From NCBI RefSeq assembly GCF_020103695.1, contig NZ_JAHXBF010000034.1, forward strand, positions 1 through 64,000: a DNA stretch of 64,000 nt. The letters run 5' to 3'. Below are positions 1 through 8,323 of this stretch, piece after piece. Source of the DNA: Hyalangium versicolor (GTDB lineage Bacteria > Myxococcota > Myxococcia > Myxococcales > Myxococcaceae). The position numbers were made by a program, and so were the translations under genes. Position 1 is the stretch's first letter. The number at the start of each line of letters is the position of its first letter. Under the pieces are notes generated by a model. That model made no database searches, was not told the origin of the DNA, and saw nothing but the letters and a program-made list of their open reading frames with translations.

Positions 1-99
1 GAACGACGCCTGGCCAGAGACTACGAGCGAAAAGAGGAGTCGTCCGAAGCCTTCGTCTACCTGGGGATGATCCGACTGATGCTGGGCCGCCTTGCCTGA
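1..99 (+). CDS. IS5-like transposase, C-terminal fragment (cut by window edge)
   Basis: Only the last 32 codons are in the window. They read ERRLARDYERKEESS, then a short hydrophobic end (IRLMLGRLA) and stop at 97-99. This matches the C-terminal signature of IS5/IS4-type DDE transposases (R-R-L-x-x-D-Y-E followed by a small helix ending in L-x-R-L). The catalytic residues lie upstream, outside the window. The right terminal inverted repeat of the element could not be identified in the bases that follow. Its position next to a Sit toxin locus fits an accessory, exchangeable region. Confidence 0.75.
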   Translation, partial: ERRLARDYERKEESSEAFVYLGMIRLMLGRLA

Positions 100-302
100 A
101 TGCCTTGCCTCAACACCCTCTCAACACCACGCGGCCTGGGGTGGCCCTCGCGCCGGGGCCAAGCTCGCCCATGTTGTGGACAAGCCTAGGCGCTCCAGAA
201 TCGTCCGCCCTGAGCCCAGCAGCCCTCCTCCATCCGTCGGATCTCTAGCCTTGAGGTTGTGGCTCCCGTCGAGCAACCTCGGGATAGAATCGCTTCACTG
301 CC

Positions 303-977
303 ATGCCTCTTCTCCTGCTTCTCCTCCTCGTTGCTGGGTGCGCTGCACCAGGGCGTGAGTTGCACCGAGGCTCGGCTGTGACGCCCCCGCCTCCTCCCGT
401 CCGCCCAGGTCACGGTGCTCCCATGGTGGGGCAGCCTGGCCAGGAGGCACAGGAGTACCCGCGCAGCCCCCATCACCGAATCCTTCCTCCTACGCGGGAG
501 CCGGGCCTCTGGGCGGGGGATGCCCCGCAGGCGAGCCGCTTGGGGCCTCTGGGCGAGCCGGAGCCCGAGAGGCCAGCCCCGCAGCGAGAGGCACTCAGGG
601 CTGCGGACTCAGCGGCGCGCCATAACGCCGACGCCGACGAGGAATCCACTGGAGTGGAAAGTGCGGCGGAAGCCTCGGGCGAGCCCCCCCACTGTAATGG
701 ACAGAACCACCACGTCATCTCCCGGCCCATCGCCAAGGCGCTCGAGGAACATAGGACTCTGCGTGGGATGTATGCACCACGAGATAAGCGCTTCGTCGCC
801 AAGGCGAAGGACGAGGAATCACACTGCGGTTACCAAGACTGGCACCGAAAAGTGGATGCGGAGGTCATCCAATGGCTCAGGGATAATGACAAGGCGACGC
901 CAGCGCAGTTCATGCAAAAGCTGCGCGAGATCTACAGCCGCAAGGAGATGCTCAAGAGGTTTCCGAATGGCTTCTGA
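303..977 (+). CDS. SitA6-family polymorphic toxin lipoprotein
   Basis: This 224-residue lipoprotein has a short leucine-rich signal ending in the lipobox VAGC (Cys13), a Pro/Glu-rich spacer to about residue 125, and a C-terminal toxin module (about 130-224). The module contains N-H-H-V-I-S at 135-140, W-H at 180-181 and a conserved tail (IYSRKEMLKRFPNGF). The HH and WH residues suggest an HNH/endonuclease VII-like nuclease; that activity is inference. SitA lipoproteins are known in myxobacteria to pass between kin cells by TraA/TraB outer-membrane exchange and to kill recipients lacking the cognate immunity protein. The stop overlaps the start of the immunity gene by 11 bases. No clear Shine-Dalgarno is seen before ATG 303. 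Confidence 0.82.
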   Translation: MPLLLLLLLVAGCAAPGRELHRGSAVTPPPPPVRPGHGAPMVGQPGQEAQEYPRSPHHRILPPTREPGLWAGDAPQASRLGPLGEPEPERPAPQREALRAADSAARHNADADEESTGVESAAEASGEPPHCNGQNHHVISRPIAKALEEHRTLRGMYAPRDKRFVAKAKDEESHCGYQDWHRKVDAEVIQWLRDNDKATPAQFMQKLREIYSRKEMLKRFPNGF

Positions 978-1656
978 TCGGGTGCCTTCCTCCCGGTTCT
1001 TCGTGCTCGAAGACGGCATGTTCGGGCCCTATGACACCAAGTTCAGCAAGATCGAACCCATCAACCGCGGCGATCCTCCTCAGTGCCCGCAGTGTGGCGA
1101 GCCCATGGGGATGCTGACATGGCTGCCTCCCTATCGTGTTGAGCTGGAGTTATATGGCCAGGGGTTCGGCGACTTCGTGGAGGGACCTGGTTATGACGTG
1201 CTCATCTCGCAGCGCGTCGCCGAGGCATATCGGGCGGAAGGGCTGACCGGACTGCTCGGCTTCAACCAAGCTGAGGTGGTGCGTATGCGAAGGAAACGCA
1301 AGGGGCCTGCGCCCGGTGCCGCCCCTTCCTACTTCGCTGTCACCGCTTGCTTCGGCCGGGGAGCCGTAGATGAGGCTCGGAGTCGTATCCGCCGTTCAGA
1401 GCCCGTGACATGTCCTGAGTGCCGCTCTGGCGGGGTGGACTCTGTGCACGGCTTCGCCCTGGAGCCGAGCACCTGGCAGGGCGAGGACGTGTTCCGCCCT
1501 CGTGGTAAGCGGGGCAGCATCGTCGTCTCCGAACGCTTCGCTGAGTTCGTCAAGCGGCACGGCTTCACGAACATGAAGCTGACTCCCACCGAGGAGTACG
1601 TGTGGGATCCTGGCGGGAAGGGCCCGCCGACAGATTCGCACGAGGCACCCACTTGA
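967..1656 (+). CDS. SitI6-family double-CXXC(G) immunity protein
   Basis: This is a 229-residue protein. ATG 967 was chosen because AAGAGG lies 8 bases upstream and because this start couples the gene to the toxin through an 11-base overlap; the frame stays open further upstream only as an antisense-like extension. Two zinc-knuckle-like pairs are visible, C40-x2-C43-G and C149-x2-C152; the second is followed by Arg rather than Gly. This is the hallmark of the myxobacterial double-CXXCG paralogous family that protects against SitA6 toxins. It is presumably cytoplasmic and binds the toxin's C-terminal domain. Specificity cannot be read from sequence alone. Confidence 0.82.
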   Translation: MASDRVPSSRFFVLEDGMFGPYDTKFSKIEPINRGDPPQCPQCGEPMGMLTWLPPYRVELELYGQGFGDFVEGPGYDVLISQRVAEAYRAEGLTGLLGFNQAEVVRMRRKRKGPAPGAAPSYFAVTACFGRGAVDEARSRIRRSEPVTCPECRSGGVDSVHGFALEPSTWQGEDVFRPRGKRGSIVVSERFAEFVKRHGFTNMKLTPTEEYVWDPGGKGPPTDSHEAPT

Positions 1657-1789
1657 GCGTCATGAGTGCGGGCACTCATCGCATCCCTAGGATCGCCCTC
1701 CCCCCTTTAGTGGAGACACGCCCTGGGGCAGGCTGCACTGCACGTCCAAAACTTCTTCGTCATCACTTTCACCTGCGGCACTGTCGGAG

Positions 1790-1903
1790 GGAACGCTCGT
1801 GGGCCGCCGCTCGGATGGGCGCGCGATGCTGATCGATTTCGGCACGGGGCTGTACCCGGAGGCCGTGCTCGCGAGCCTCGGAGACATCTTCGCCACACTG
1901 TAG
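1790..1903 (+). pseudogene. Possible Ser/Thr kinase remnant (DFG segment)
   Basis: The 394-base gap between the immunity gene and the next gene contains no convincing intact gene. One frame reads GTLVGRRSDGRAMLIDFG followed by TGLYPEA and a stop at 1901-1903. L-I-D-F-G after a G-R strand resembles the magnesium-binding loop of Hanks-type kinases, with everything before and after missing. It could be a decayed kinase C-lobe fragment or coincidence. Confidence 0.3.
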
Positions 1904-2050
1904 TCCCCTTGGCGCATCTCAAGCTGCAGCGCTACCTGACGGGCGCGGGGCCTGACCGTTCGGCCCCGGATTGCGCCCGGTCATTTTTCGAAAGGGACCG
2001 CTGGACCGGCACCGCCCCACGCGGTCCACTGAACCGGCTCTCATCGGGGC

Positions 2051-3259
2051 ATGCCTCATGCTTCGACAAGACTCACAGGTCCGGTCTTCTTGATACGTCT
2101 CTCGTGGGGAGTCTTGTTCGCGCCGGTGCTGGGCGCGCTGAGCATCGCCGTCATCCTCCTGTTGTGGGTGCCCAGCGTGGCGCTGGCGGCGCTCTGCCTG
2201 TCGCTGGCTCCGGTGCGGCTCGCCCGAGGTGTCCGGTGGATGGCCCTCGCGGTGGGGGGGCTGGGGCTCTCGGCCGGCGCGCCACTCGCAGCCTGGGAGA
2301 TTCAACACCGCCTGGATGTCATGGCCGGGAGCCTGGCCTCGAACGGTTGGAGGCTCCCCCTCCCCGAGCGCGTGCAGGTGGCCACGCTGAACCTGGCGAT
2401 GGGCCTGGGAGGCTACGCTGCCGGCTACCCCGAGATCGCGAGCGAGACCCTGTGGATGTTCGTGCCCGGGTCCCCCGTGCGCGAGTGGCGGAGTGACTTT
2501 GCCATGGAGTCTCTGCTCGTCCGTCAGAAGGTCAGGGAACTGCTGGAGGAGGCCCGGCGCCGGGGCTCGACGGGAGCGCCGGTGAAGCTGCGGAGGAGAA
2601 GCGTGCAGTGGACGAAGCGGGACCTGGGGCGCGACTCGCTGCGGGTCGCGCTGGCGCTGAACAGTCCGCTGTATCTCGAGGCGGTGGCATATCCCCAGGG
2701 CAAGGGGTGGCGGCTGGAAATCCGGGGGAGGGCGGCCGCCCGCTATCCCTCGCGTAGCCGCACCCAGCTGGGCCAGTTGTTCGGCCAGCCGCTCGTCATC
2801 GAGGAGGGACTGTTCGCCGCGCTCCAGGACGCGGGATGGCTCCACCCCTACGAAGCGGTGTGGTCATGGACCGTGGAGGATGGAGACACGTCACCAAAGG
2901 CACAACGAGAAAAGGAGCGGCTTGCGGAGCTCCATCGTTGGATCAGGAATCCAGCGTCACATCTCAGCGAGGTCGGTGGTGGCTGCGTTGCCTGGCTGGA
3001 TACCAATGCATGCAACTACACTTTCAAAACGAACTCGCCGCTTCAACTTCGCAGCAGGAAGCTCAAACGGCGCTCTTGCAGCGGTATCGACGAGCTTCGA
3101 GGAGCCGCTGAGCACCTCGGCATGGACAAGGCGGTCTCGGAGCGACTGAACGACTTCGAGTGCTTCCTCGAGGGGAACCTCTCGCTGGGTGGCTATTCGC
3201 TGCTGGTCCTGCACGACACACGAACGAACGAGTACGGTATCCAAGAAGTGAGCGACTGA
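2051..3259 (+). CDS. Hypothetical membrane-anchored protein
   Basis: This 402-residue protein was not assigned to a family. Hydrophobic segments at about 13-35, 36-54 and 61-82 predict two or three N-terminal membrane helices. A long, mostly polar, Arg-rich domain (about 85-402) follows, with scattered cysteines in its last third (for example V-G-G-G-C-V-A-W and N-A-C-N-Y). ATG 2051 gives the membrane segment directly. The gene lies just after the Sit locus and 44 bases before the CHAP/LysM gene, so it could be an immunity or transport partner of either, but nothing in the sequence proves it. Confidence 0.6.
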   Translation: MPHASTRLTGPVFLIRLSWGVLFAPVLGALSIAVILLLWVPSVALAALCLSLAPVRLARGVRWMALAVGGLGLSAGAPLAAWEIQHRLDVMAGSLASNGWRLPLPERVQVATLNLAMGLGGYAAGYPEIASETLWMFVPGSPVREWRSDFAMESLLVRQKVRELLEEARRRGSTGAPVKLRRRSVQWTKRDLGRDSLRVALALNSPLYLEAVAYPQGKGWRLEIRGRAAARYPSRSRTQLGQLFGQPLVIEEGLFAALQDAGWLHPYEAVWSWTVEDGDTSPKAQREKERLAELHRWIRNPASHLSEVGGGCVAWLDTNACNYTFKTNSPLQLRSRKLKRRSCSGIDELRGAAEHLGMDKAVSERLNDFECFLEGNLSLGGYSLLVLHDTRTNEYGIQEVSD

Positions 3260-3303
3260 GGCAGAGAGTAGGCCGATCGGCACGCATCAGTTCCAGCCCT
3301 CCC

Positions 3304-4437
3304 ATGGGGTGCGCGGAAGGGGACGCCCATGCCACCCGCGCCGACCCCGTGAAGCGGGGAGACGTCATGGTGTGGGGGCCGAACGCCGGCGTCTACGACG
3401 GCTCGACCGGCAAGGCGGACGGCGCCGGGCATGTCGCCGTCGTCGAGAGCGTCACGCCGCACCCCGCCGACGCACAGAATCCGTACGGCTCGGTCACCGT
3501 CCGCGTCTCGGAGCGCAACTGGGACAGGCAGGATGGGCAGGTGGGCGGGGTCCCCTACCGCGACATCGATCTGCCACTGGACGCCCAGGGCAAGGTGGTG
3601 ATGCCTCCGGGGGTGGGCTTCGTCCCGCTGGCGCCGAGCACGGCGCCGGCCGTGAACACGCCCGCCCCGAGCACGGGCCCGCAGAACCCAGCACTGGGGC
3701 CCAACCCGACGCACGCGAACGACCCAAGCTTCCAGATGAACAACACGGCTGCGCATGATCCGCACCGGAGCTACTCGGACCCGAGCGGCACGAACTCGCT
3801 CAACAACTACACGCAGTGCGTGGGTTACATCCACGACATGCCGCAGTTCGGACCGCTCATCGAGTCGCTGGCGGCGCAGCAGACGGACAACCACTACCTC
3901 TCGGCCTCGGAGATTCCGGGCAACAGCCGGGTGCCGACGGAGGGCTCGCTGATGATCTGGCAGCCTGGCCCCGCTGACGCCACGCTGGGCGGCAAGGTCG
4001 GCAGGGATGGGCACGTGGCCTACGTCGAGGACGTGCAGCGCAACTACGATCCTCCGGGCGATCCGACGGGCAAGGTGGTCTCCTACACCCTCACCATCAG
4101 CGAGGCGAACGCGAGCGGCAGCGGGAATGACGATCGCTCGCTGAGGACGTTCACGATCGCCGCGGACGCGAACGGGCAGCCGGTGTTGCCCGACAGCGTG
4201 TCGGTGTACGACCCGAATTTGGGGCGCAGCAACAGCCCGAGCCCCGCGACGGGCGTCGCCACCCCGAGCCAGGGGAGCGAGATTGCGCACGGCTCGAGCT
4301 ACACGGTGGCGTCAGGAGACACGCTGACCTCCATCGCCAGCCGCGCCCATGTGACGGTGGACCAAATCCTCGCGGCCAACCCGAGCATCACGAACCCAGA
4401 CATGCTCTCGCTAGGGCAGCGCATCTCCATCCCATAG
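3304..4437 (+). CDS. CHAP-like (duplicated) and LysM-domain protein, possibly 5'-truncated
   Basis: With ATG 3304 the product is 377 residues. The second CHAP-like unit (about 160-320) has the expected order: Cys172 in N-Y-T-Q-C-V-G-Y, then G-H237-V-A-Y and an L-T-I-S-E strand. The first unit (about 12-110) keeps K-R-G-D-V-M-V-W, G-H43-V-A-V-V-E and S-E-R-N-W but starts too late to include a catalytic Cys. A LysM peptidoglycan-binding domain (about 328-377: S-Y-T-V-A-S-G-D-T-L ... I-S-I-P) ends the protein. CHAP domains are Cys/His amidases or endopeptidases of cell wall. No signal peptide is seen with this start. The missing N-terminal half suggests loss of the original 5' end, so the gene may be a decayed or effector-type form. 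Confidence 0.65.
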   Translation: MGCAEGDAHATRADPVKRGDVMVWGPNAGVYDGSTGKADGAGHVAVVESVTPHPADAQNPYGSVTVRVSERNWDRQDGQVGGVPYRDIDLPLDAQGKVVMPPGVGFVPLAPSTAPAVNTPAPSTGPQNPALGPNPTHANDPSFQMNNTAAHDPHRSYSDPSGTNSLNNYTQCVGYIHDMPQFGPLIESLAAQQTDNHYLSASEIPGNSRVPTEGSLMIWQPGPADATLGGKVGRDGHVAYVEDVQRNYDPPGDPTGKVVSYTLTISEANASGSGNDDRSLRTFTIAADANGQPVLPDSVSVYDPNLGRSNSPSPATGVATPSQGSEIAHGSSYTVASGDTLTSIASRAHVTVDQILAANPSITNPDMLSLGQRISIP

Positions 4438-4445
4438 CGCAGGGG

Positions 4446-4478
4446 GCGGGGGCGCGCCCCTGCTGCTCGCGCCCCCGC
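4446..4478. terminator. GC-rich hairpin between convergent genes
   Basis: An 11-base perfect stem (GCGGGGGCGCG at 4446-4456, CGCGCCCCCGC at 4468-4478) with an 11-base loop sits between the stops of the CHAP/LysM gene and the convergent lipoprotein gene. There is no strong T-tract, so it could act in either direction only as a weak or factor-assisted terminator. Confidence 0.45.
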
Positions 4479-4503
4479 TTCAGCTCTCGACGCGGTCCCT
4501 CGC

Positions 4504-5691
4504 TCAGGGCGTCAGAACCTGGCAGAACTGGAACTCACGCAGCCGGGCCACGTGGGACTCGCCGTTGCCGGACAGGTGCGTGGCGTAGATAGCGCCCTGG
4601 AGGCTCGCGTTGTTGAAGCTCACGGTCGTGTTCGGCGCCAGGATCGTTCCCTGCACCTGGATGCCGTGGATGTCGAGCGTCCCCAACGAGGGGAAGTTGT
4701 AGAGCACGCTCGTCGGATCCAGGCCGCTCAGGTTGATGCCCCCGCCAGCCAGCGTCAGGCTCGCCGCCGCGCTGAAGTTCACCACCGCCACCGCGCCCTG
4801 CGGGACGCTGATGGACCGGTACACCGCGTTGCCAAACGCGGCCGGATCCACGGTGAAGACGTTCAGCCGCGGATCCGTGCCCTCCAGGAAGACGCCGCCC
4901 CAAGGCTCGAGCCGCGTCGTGCCATTGGCGCTCAGCCTGCTCAGTTGCTGGGACAGATTGCTGACGCCGTAGTAGCGGTTCTCGACGTTCGGCTGGCCGT
5001 GCACCAGGGCGCCGCCGTTGTAGAACGTCGTGGTCGTGTTCGCCGTCGTGCTGGTCCCGTAGTAGGCGTTGCCGTACACCGCGCCGCTCTGGATGTTCAG
5101 CGTCGTGGAGGCCCACAGCGCGTCCGCGATCGTGTCAGCAGGCAGTTCCGAGCCGACGCTGAAGTCGCTCAGGGCGATGTTCGCCGCCTTCACGTTGCCC
5201 CCGATGAAGTGACCGCCGCTGTAGTTCCCCCTCAGGAAGAGGGTGGCGTCGCGCAGCAGCGCCGGCATGCAGTACGCGCCCGGCGGCGTCACCGTGAGCG
5301 TGTGGGGCTGCTCGATGTTCCCGAAGTAGTCCTCCGCGGAGTACGTGATAGTCGACGTCTCCGGCACCGAGAAGAAGAGCTGGACCCAGTTCGAGCCCGA
5401 GGTGGCAATTTCGCCCGCCGGGCCGCTGATCTTGTAGTTCACCTTCCTCACGCCCGAGCAGGAGTCCTCACCGTGAATCCAGACCTCGACCCCTCCGTTC
5501 GCGACCTTCTCGAACGACACCCGGGAGAGGGGAGGCGTCTGATCATTGATGCATGCGAGCTGGCTCCGCGTCTCCGAGTTCTCGGGCGCGGCCGGAGGCT
5601 CTCGCGTCTCCGAGACCGTCAACTCCTGCGCTCCGCATGCGGACGCGGTGACAGCGAACAGCAACCACCAGCTTCCGGCTTGTCTCTTCAT
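4504..5691 (-). CDS. Choice-of-anchor-A family lipoprotein
   Basis: This 395-residue exported lipoprotein has the N-terminal signal MKRQAGSWWLLFAVTASAC, with a lipobox-like T-A-S-A-C. An Ig-like segment (about 45-135) precedes a choice-of-anchor-A/CAL-type beta domain (about 140-390). The latter is recognised from G-N-Y-S-G-G-H-F-I-G-G-N-V, a long run of small and polar residues, and the late G-T-I-L-A-P-N-T-T-V signature. Such domains occur in surface adhesins and spore or envelope coat proteins; the ligand here is unknown. The gene converges on the CHAP/LysM gene and diverges from the RCC1 lipoprotein across 380 bases. Confidence 0.72.
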   Translation of the reverse strand: MKRQAGSWWLLFAVTASACGAQELTVSETREPPAAPENSETRSQLACINDQTPPLSRVSFEKVANGGVEVWIHGEDSCSGVRKVNYKISGPAGEIATSGSNWVQLFFSVPETSTITYSAEDYFGNIEQPHTLTVTPPGAYCMPALLRDATLFLRGNYSGGHFIGGNVKAANIALSDFSVGSELPADTIADALWASTTLNIQSGAVYGNAYYGTSTTANTTTTFYNGGALVHGQPNVENRYYGVSNLSQQLSRLSANGTTRLEPWGGVFLEGTDPRLNVFTVDPAAFGNAVYRSISVPQGAVAVVNFSAAASLTLAGGGINLSGLDPTSVLYNFPSLGTLDIHGIQVQGTILAPNTTVSFNNASLQGAIYATHLSGNGESHVARLREFQFCQVLTP

Positions 5692-6071
5692 GGCAGCTCC
5701 CGACTGGCTCGCCCGCCTCGATGGCGATCACAAATCAGAACAAAGAAGGTTCGAGGCGGGCCAAAGGCTAACCAGTGAGGCTGACTTGGGGCCATGAATA
5801 AAGCGTAACTGAACTGTCCCAGCGCCGGGACACCCTGCTTTCGCTTCATGCGAAAACATGAATTGCGCGTAGGGGATTGACGCCTCCTCATCGCCTGTCT
5901 TGAAGAGCCCTCAGCGAAAACAGTATTGGGGATGTGGAAATCCCATGGCTGGCCGCGAGCCCTCCTCCAGGCGAGGCACGCCTTCCGCGCCCACTCCTCC
6001 GGCTGTCTTCAAACCTCTCCATTCGAGCCGGGATGGATGCGTTTTCGCTCCATGGGTTCAGGAGTCGCATC
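5692..6071. other. 380-base divergent intergenic region
   Basis: This lies between the start of the choice-of-anchor-A lipoprotein (minus) and the RCC1 lipoprotein (plus), so promoters for both should be here. Part of it (about 5780-5930) is more AT-rich than the neighbouring genes. I could not name specific -35/-10 elements with confidence and see no supported gene. Confidence 0.4.
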
Positions 6072-6662
6072 ATGCAAAGCAGACCTCTGGGGTGGATTCG
6101 CACTCTATTGGGAGTCTGGATGGGACTCGGGCTGGCCGTGGGCTGTCGCCAGCCTTCGGGTGCGCCACGGGAGCAGGCGTCTCGCACCTCTTCTCTCGGG
6201 AGCGTACAAGGGCCCGCCCGCATCGCGGCGGGGTACGCGCATTCCCTGGCGGCGCGTCCAGACGGCACCGTGTGGGCCGCGGGCTACAACAACGCCGGCC
6301 AGTTGGGAGATGGCTCCTGGGACAACCGCACCGTGCCCGTGCAAGTGCAAGGATTGAGCGAAGCGGTGACCATGGCCGCGGGACACCTGCACTCGCTGGT
6401 CCGGTACTCGGATGACACCGTGTGGGCCTGGGGCACCAACGCCACCGGCCAGCTGGGCGATGGCTCCACGAGCAGCCACGCCGTGCCCGCGCAGGTGCCG
6501 GCGCTGCTCGGGGGCGGGGCTCTGGAGACGTATGACCAGCACGCGCTGGCGGTGAGCTCCGACGGCACGCTGTGGACCTGGGGCTCCAACTCGCAGGGCC
6601 AGCTCGGCAACGGTGGCCCCACCCTCTACACGACCACGCCCGTTCTCTCCTGGCTGTATTGA
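6072..6662 (+). CDS. Short RCC1-repeat lipoprotein
   Basis: This 196-residue lipoprotein starts at ATG 6072, behind GGAG, giving a signal that ends at G-L-A-V-G-C. Three RCC1-type blades follow: H-S-L-A-A-R-P-D-G-T-V-W-A-A-G, H-S-L-V-R-Y-S-D-D-T-V-W-A-W-G and H-A-L-A-V-S-S-D-G-T-L-W-T-W-G, each with N-x-x-G-Q-L-G. Complete RCC1 propellers have seven blades, and the protein stops abruptly after the third (P-V-L-S-W-L-Y), so it is probably a truncated member of the large myxobacterial RCC1 lipoprotein family. Role unknown. Confidence 0.68.
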   Translation: MQSRPLGWIRTLLGVWMGLGLAVGCRQPSGAPREQASRTSSLGSVQGPARIAAGYAHSLAARPDGTVWAAGYNNAGQLGDGSWDNRTVPVQVQGLSEAVTMAAGHLHSLVRYSDDTVWAWGTNATGQLGDGSTSSHAVPAQVPALLGGGALETYDQHALAVSSDGTLWTWGSNSQGQLGNGGPTLYTTTPVLSWLY

Positions 6663-6781
6663 AGCTGGGAATGAACTCAGGCCTCGCGTCCTTGCCAATT
6701 CGAGGTGTTACCTCGCACACGAGCAGTAGTCAGGGTGGTCGTTCAGCCATTGCCCCTGCGGTGACTTGGGCTGGGGCAGGC

Positions 6782-7534
6782 TCAGAAGATCCTCAGGCTG
6801 TACCCAGGCGCGCCCGGGCTGTACACGTTTGCGGCCCATGCGGGCTTGTTTTCAATGCGCACGAAGAAGGCGGACTGGGCCGGAGCGTTGTAGGTAATCT
6901 TGGAGCCCAGGCAGTTCATGTCGTAAGGCCAATCAAAGACGCACTTGTTATCCTGCGTCGCCAGGAGGGCACCCACCCCTCCGGTACTGGCGTTGTAGGC
7001 ATAGAGTTTCATGACCGTGTCCGCTGCCTGGATGTTGTAGGTCTCGAACGTCACCAGCTTGGCGGAGGCGACGTAGACGAGCACCCAGTCCACGTCAGTC
7101 GCCTCGTGGAAGGTGTGGCCTGTCTGCGGTGTCCCCAGATAGCCCTCGGCAGTCTGCGCGGTGTCGTCGCTCTCGTACGCATCTGGCAGTGGCTTGGCGC
7201 AGTAGTCGGAATAGGTGCCCCCGGGGTCTTTGCAAGAGCCCCCCGAGCAGGAGCAGCCCGAGCGACAGTCCGCGCCGGTCGTGCACGCGCGCTGGGGGGG
7301 GGCGCTGCACAGCTCGGGCTCGCCGCCCTGACACACGTTGCCGAGGCAGGTGCAATTCGCGTACACGTTGCAGTCCAGGTCAGTCCTGCAGGACCTGACG
7401 AGCGCCTGTTGAGCCTCGCCAACCTGCTCGAGGCCCTGCTGGCCTGCTTCCTCGAGGTTGGGGTCTTGGATGCCTCCGCAGCCCAAGGCTGGGAGGGTGA
7501 GCAACACAGGAACGATCCACGAATACCTGACCAT
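6782..7534 (-). CDS. Cys-rich lipoprotein with PPC-like C-terminal domain
   Basis: This 250-residue lipoprotein has a signal ending L-P-A-L-G-C (Cys19). Residues about 48-110 hold around 14 cysteines in C-x-x-D-x-D-C and C-x-C-x-G-x-C patterns, as in myxobacterial 'dickkopf-like' Cys-rich segments. The C-terminal half (about 115-250) looks like a bacterial pre-peptidase/PPC beta-sandwich: Y-E-S-D-D-T, G-H-T-F-H-E-A-T-D-V-D-W, then strands ending Y-S-L-R-I-F. No catalytic domain accompanies it. It is probably a surface-exposed structural or binding protein. Confidence 0.62.
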   Translation of the reverse strand: MVRYSWIVPVLLTLPALGCGGIQDPNLEEAGQQGLEQVGEAQQALVRSCRTDLDCNVYANCTCLGNVCQGGEPELCSAPPQRACTTGADCRSGCSCSGGSCKDPGGTYSDYCAKPLPDAYESDDTAQTAEGYLGTPQTGHTFHEATDVDWVLVYVASAKLVTFETYNIQAADTVMKLYAYNASTGGVGALLATQDNKCVFDWPYDMNCLGSKITYNAPAQSAFFVRIENKPAWAANVYSPGAPGYSLRIF

Positions 7535-7653
7535 AAGTTGTCTCCTGAGAGGACACGCGCGAAATGCGCAAGGAAAGGAGGACCGTCGCGCGCCAGCTAT
7601 GCAGCGCGCTTCCTCTTTTTGCTCGGTCGTCTCCGCGCAAGCGGCCAGGAATC

Positions 7654-7735
7654 GCCCCCTTGCGGGGGGCGCACGTCCCTGTCGGGCCAGAGGGAAGGTG
7701 GTATCGTCCCATCCCCCTCTGTTCCTTCACCCACA
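7654..7735. repeat. Dispersed hairpin-headed repeat, copy 1
   Basis: The copy begins with a small GC hairpin (GCCCCC 7654-7659, GGGGGGC 7664-7670). It continues with about 66 bases that recur at 21138-21208 with only scattered substitutions, including exact blocks AGGGAAGGTGG and CCATCCCCCTCTGT. It lies upstream of the Cys-rich lipoprotein gene. No transposase or coding frame common to both copies is evident apart from short antisense frames. Confidence 0.6.
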
Positions 7736-8323
7736 CGCCTCCACTGGGCGCTCAGGGACGCATGGCCAACAATGCTTCCGAAGCACAGGAGCACCCGCAG
7801 TGCAGTGCCCCACACCGGCCGAGCACCCTCAGCGCCGCGCAACACCCGCCCCTCGAGCCCCCGCGATAGGGGGAGCAGCCCCAGCAGGCCCGGCAGGAAC
7901 CCAACCCCTTCATGCTCCGGATGAGGCAGGCGATGCCAGGGAGGAGGCCATCCGCCACCAAGCGGAGCGCCTGGCCTCGGAGAAAGACGCAAGCCCCCCC
8001 GCCGGAGGAGGTGAACCTGCTCCGGCCCGAGGACTTCACGCCGACCCGGACGGCATGGTGTACGTGATGTTGTCGGCACCACCTGGGCAGCGAACCAGAT
8101 GCAGCGCGGCTTGCGGATGGACACCAGCGGCCATGCGTCGCTCCTCACCTTTGCCCGACCAGGCCACAGAGGGACCGAGCGATGCCTCTGGAGACAGGGG
8201 GCTTCCACACGCAATGGCCGCGAAGAGAGATATAGAGGGGGGCCCCCACCGTCTCCCCCCCTCTCCACAGGGCATGCCATGGACGGGCCGTCTCCGACCC
8301 CACCCCACGACGCATTGCAGCGA
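7736..8323. other. Non-coding or decayed stretch
   Basis: I see no intact gene in these 588 bases. Around 8015-8095 two overlapping frames can be read together as E-V-N-L-L-R-P-E-D-F-T, then (after a one-base shift) A-D-P-D-G-M-V-Y-V-M-L-S. This looks like a frameshifted gene remnant, but the fragment is too short to identify. Confidence 0.35.

Noticed and set aside
100..302. Right terminal inverted repeat of the IS element
   Set aside because: Without the left end in the window no inverted-repeat match can be made.
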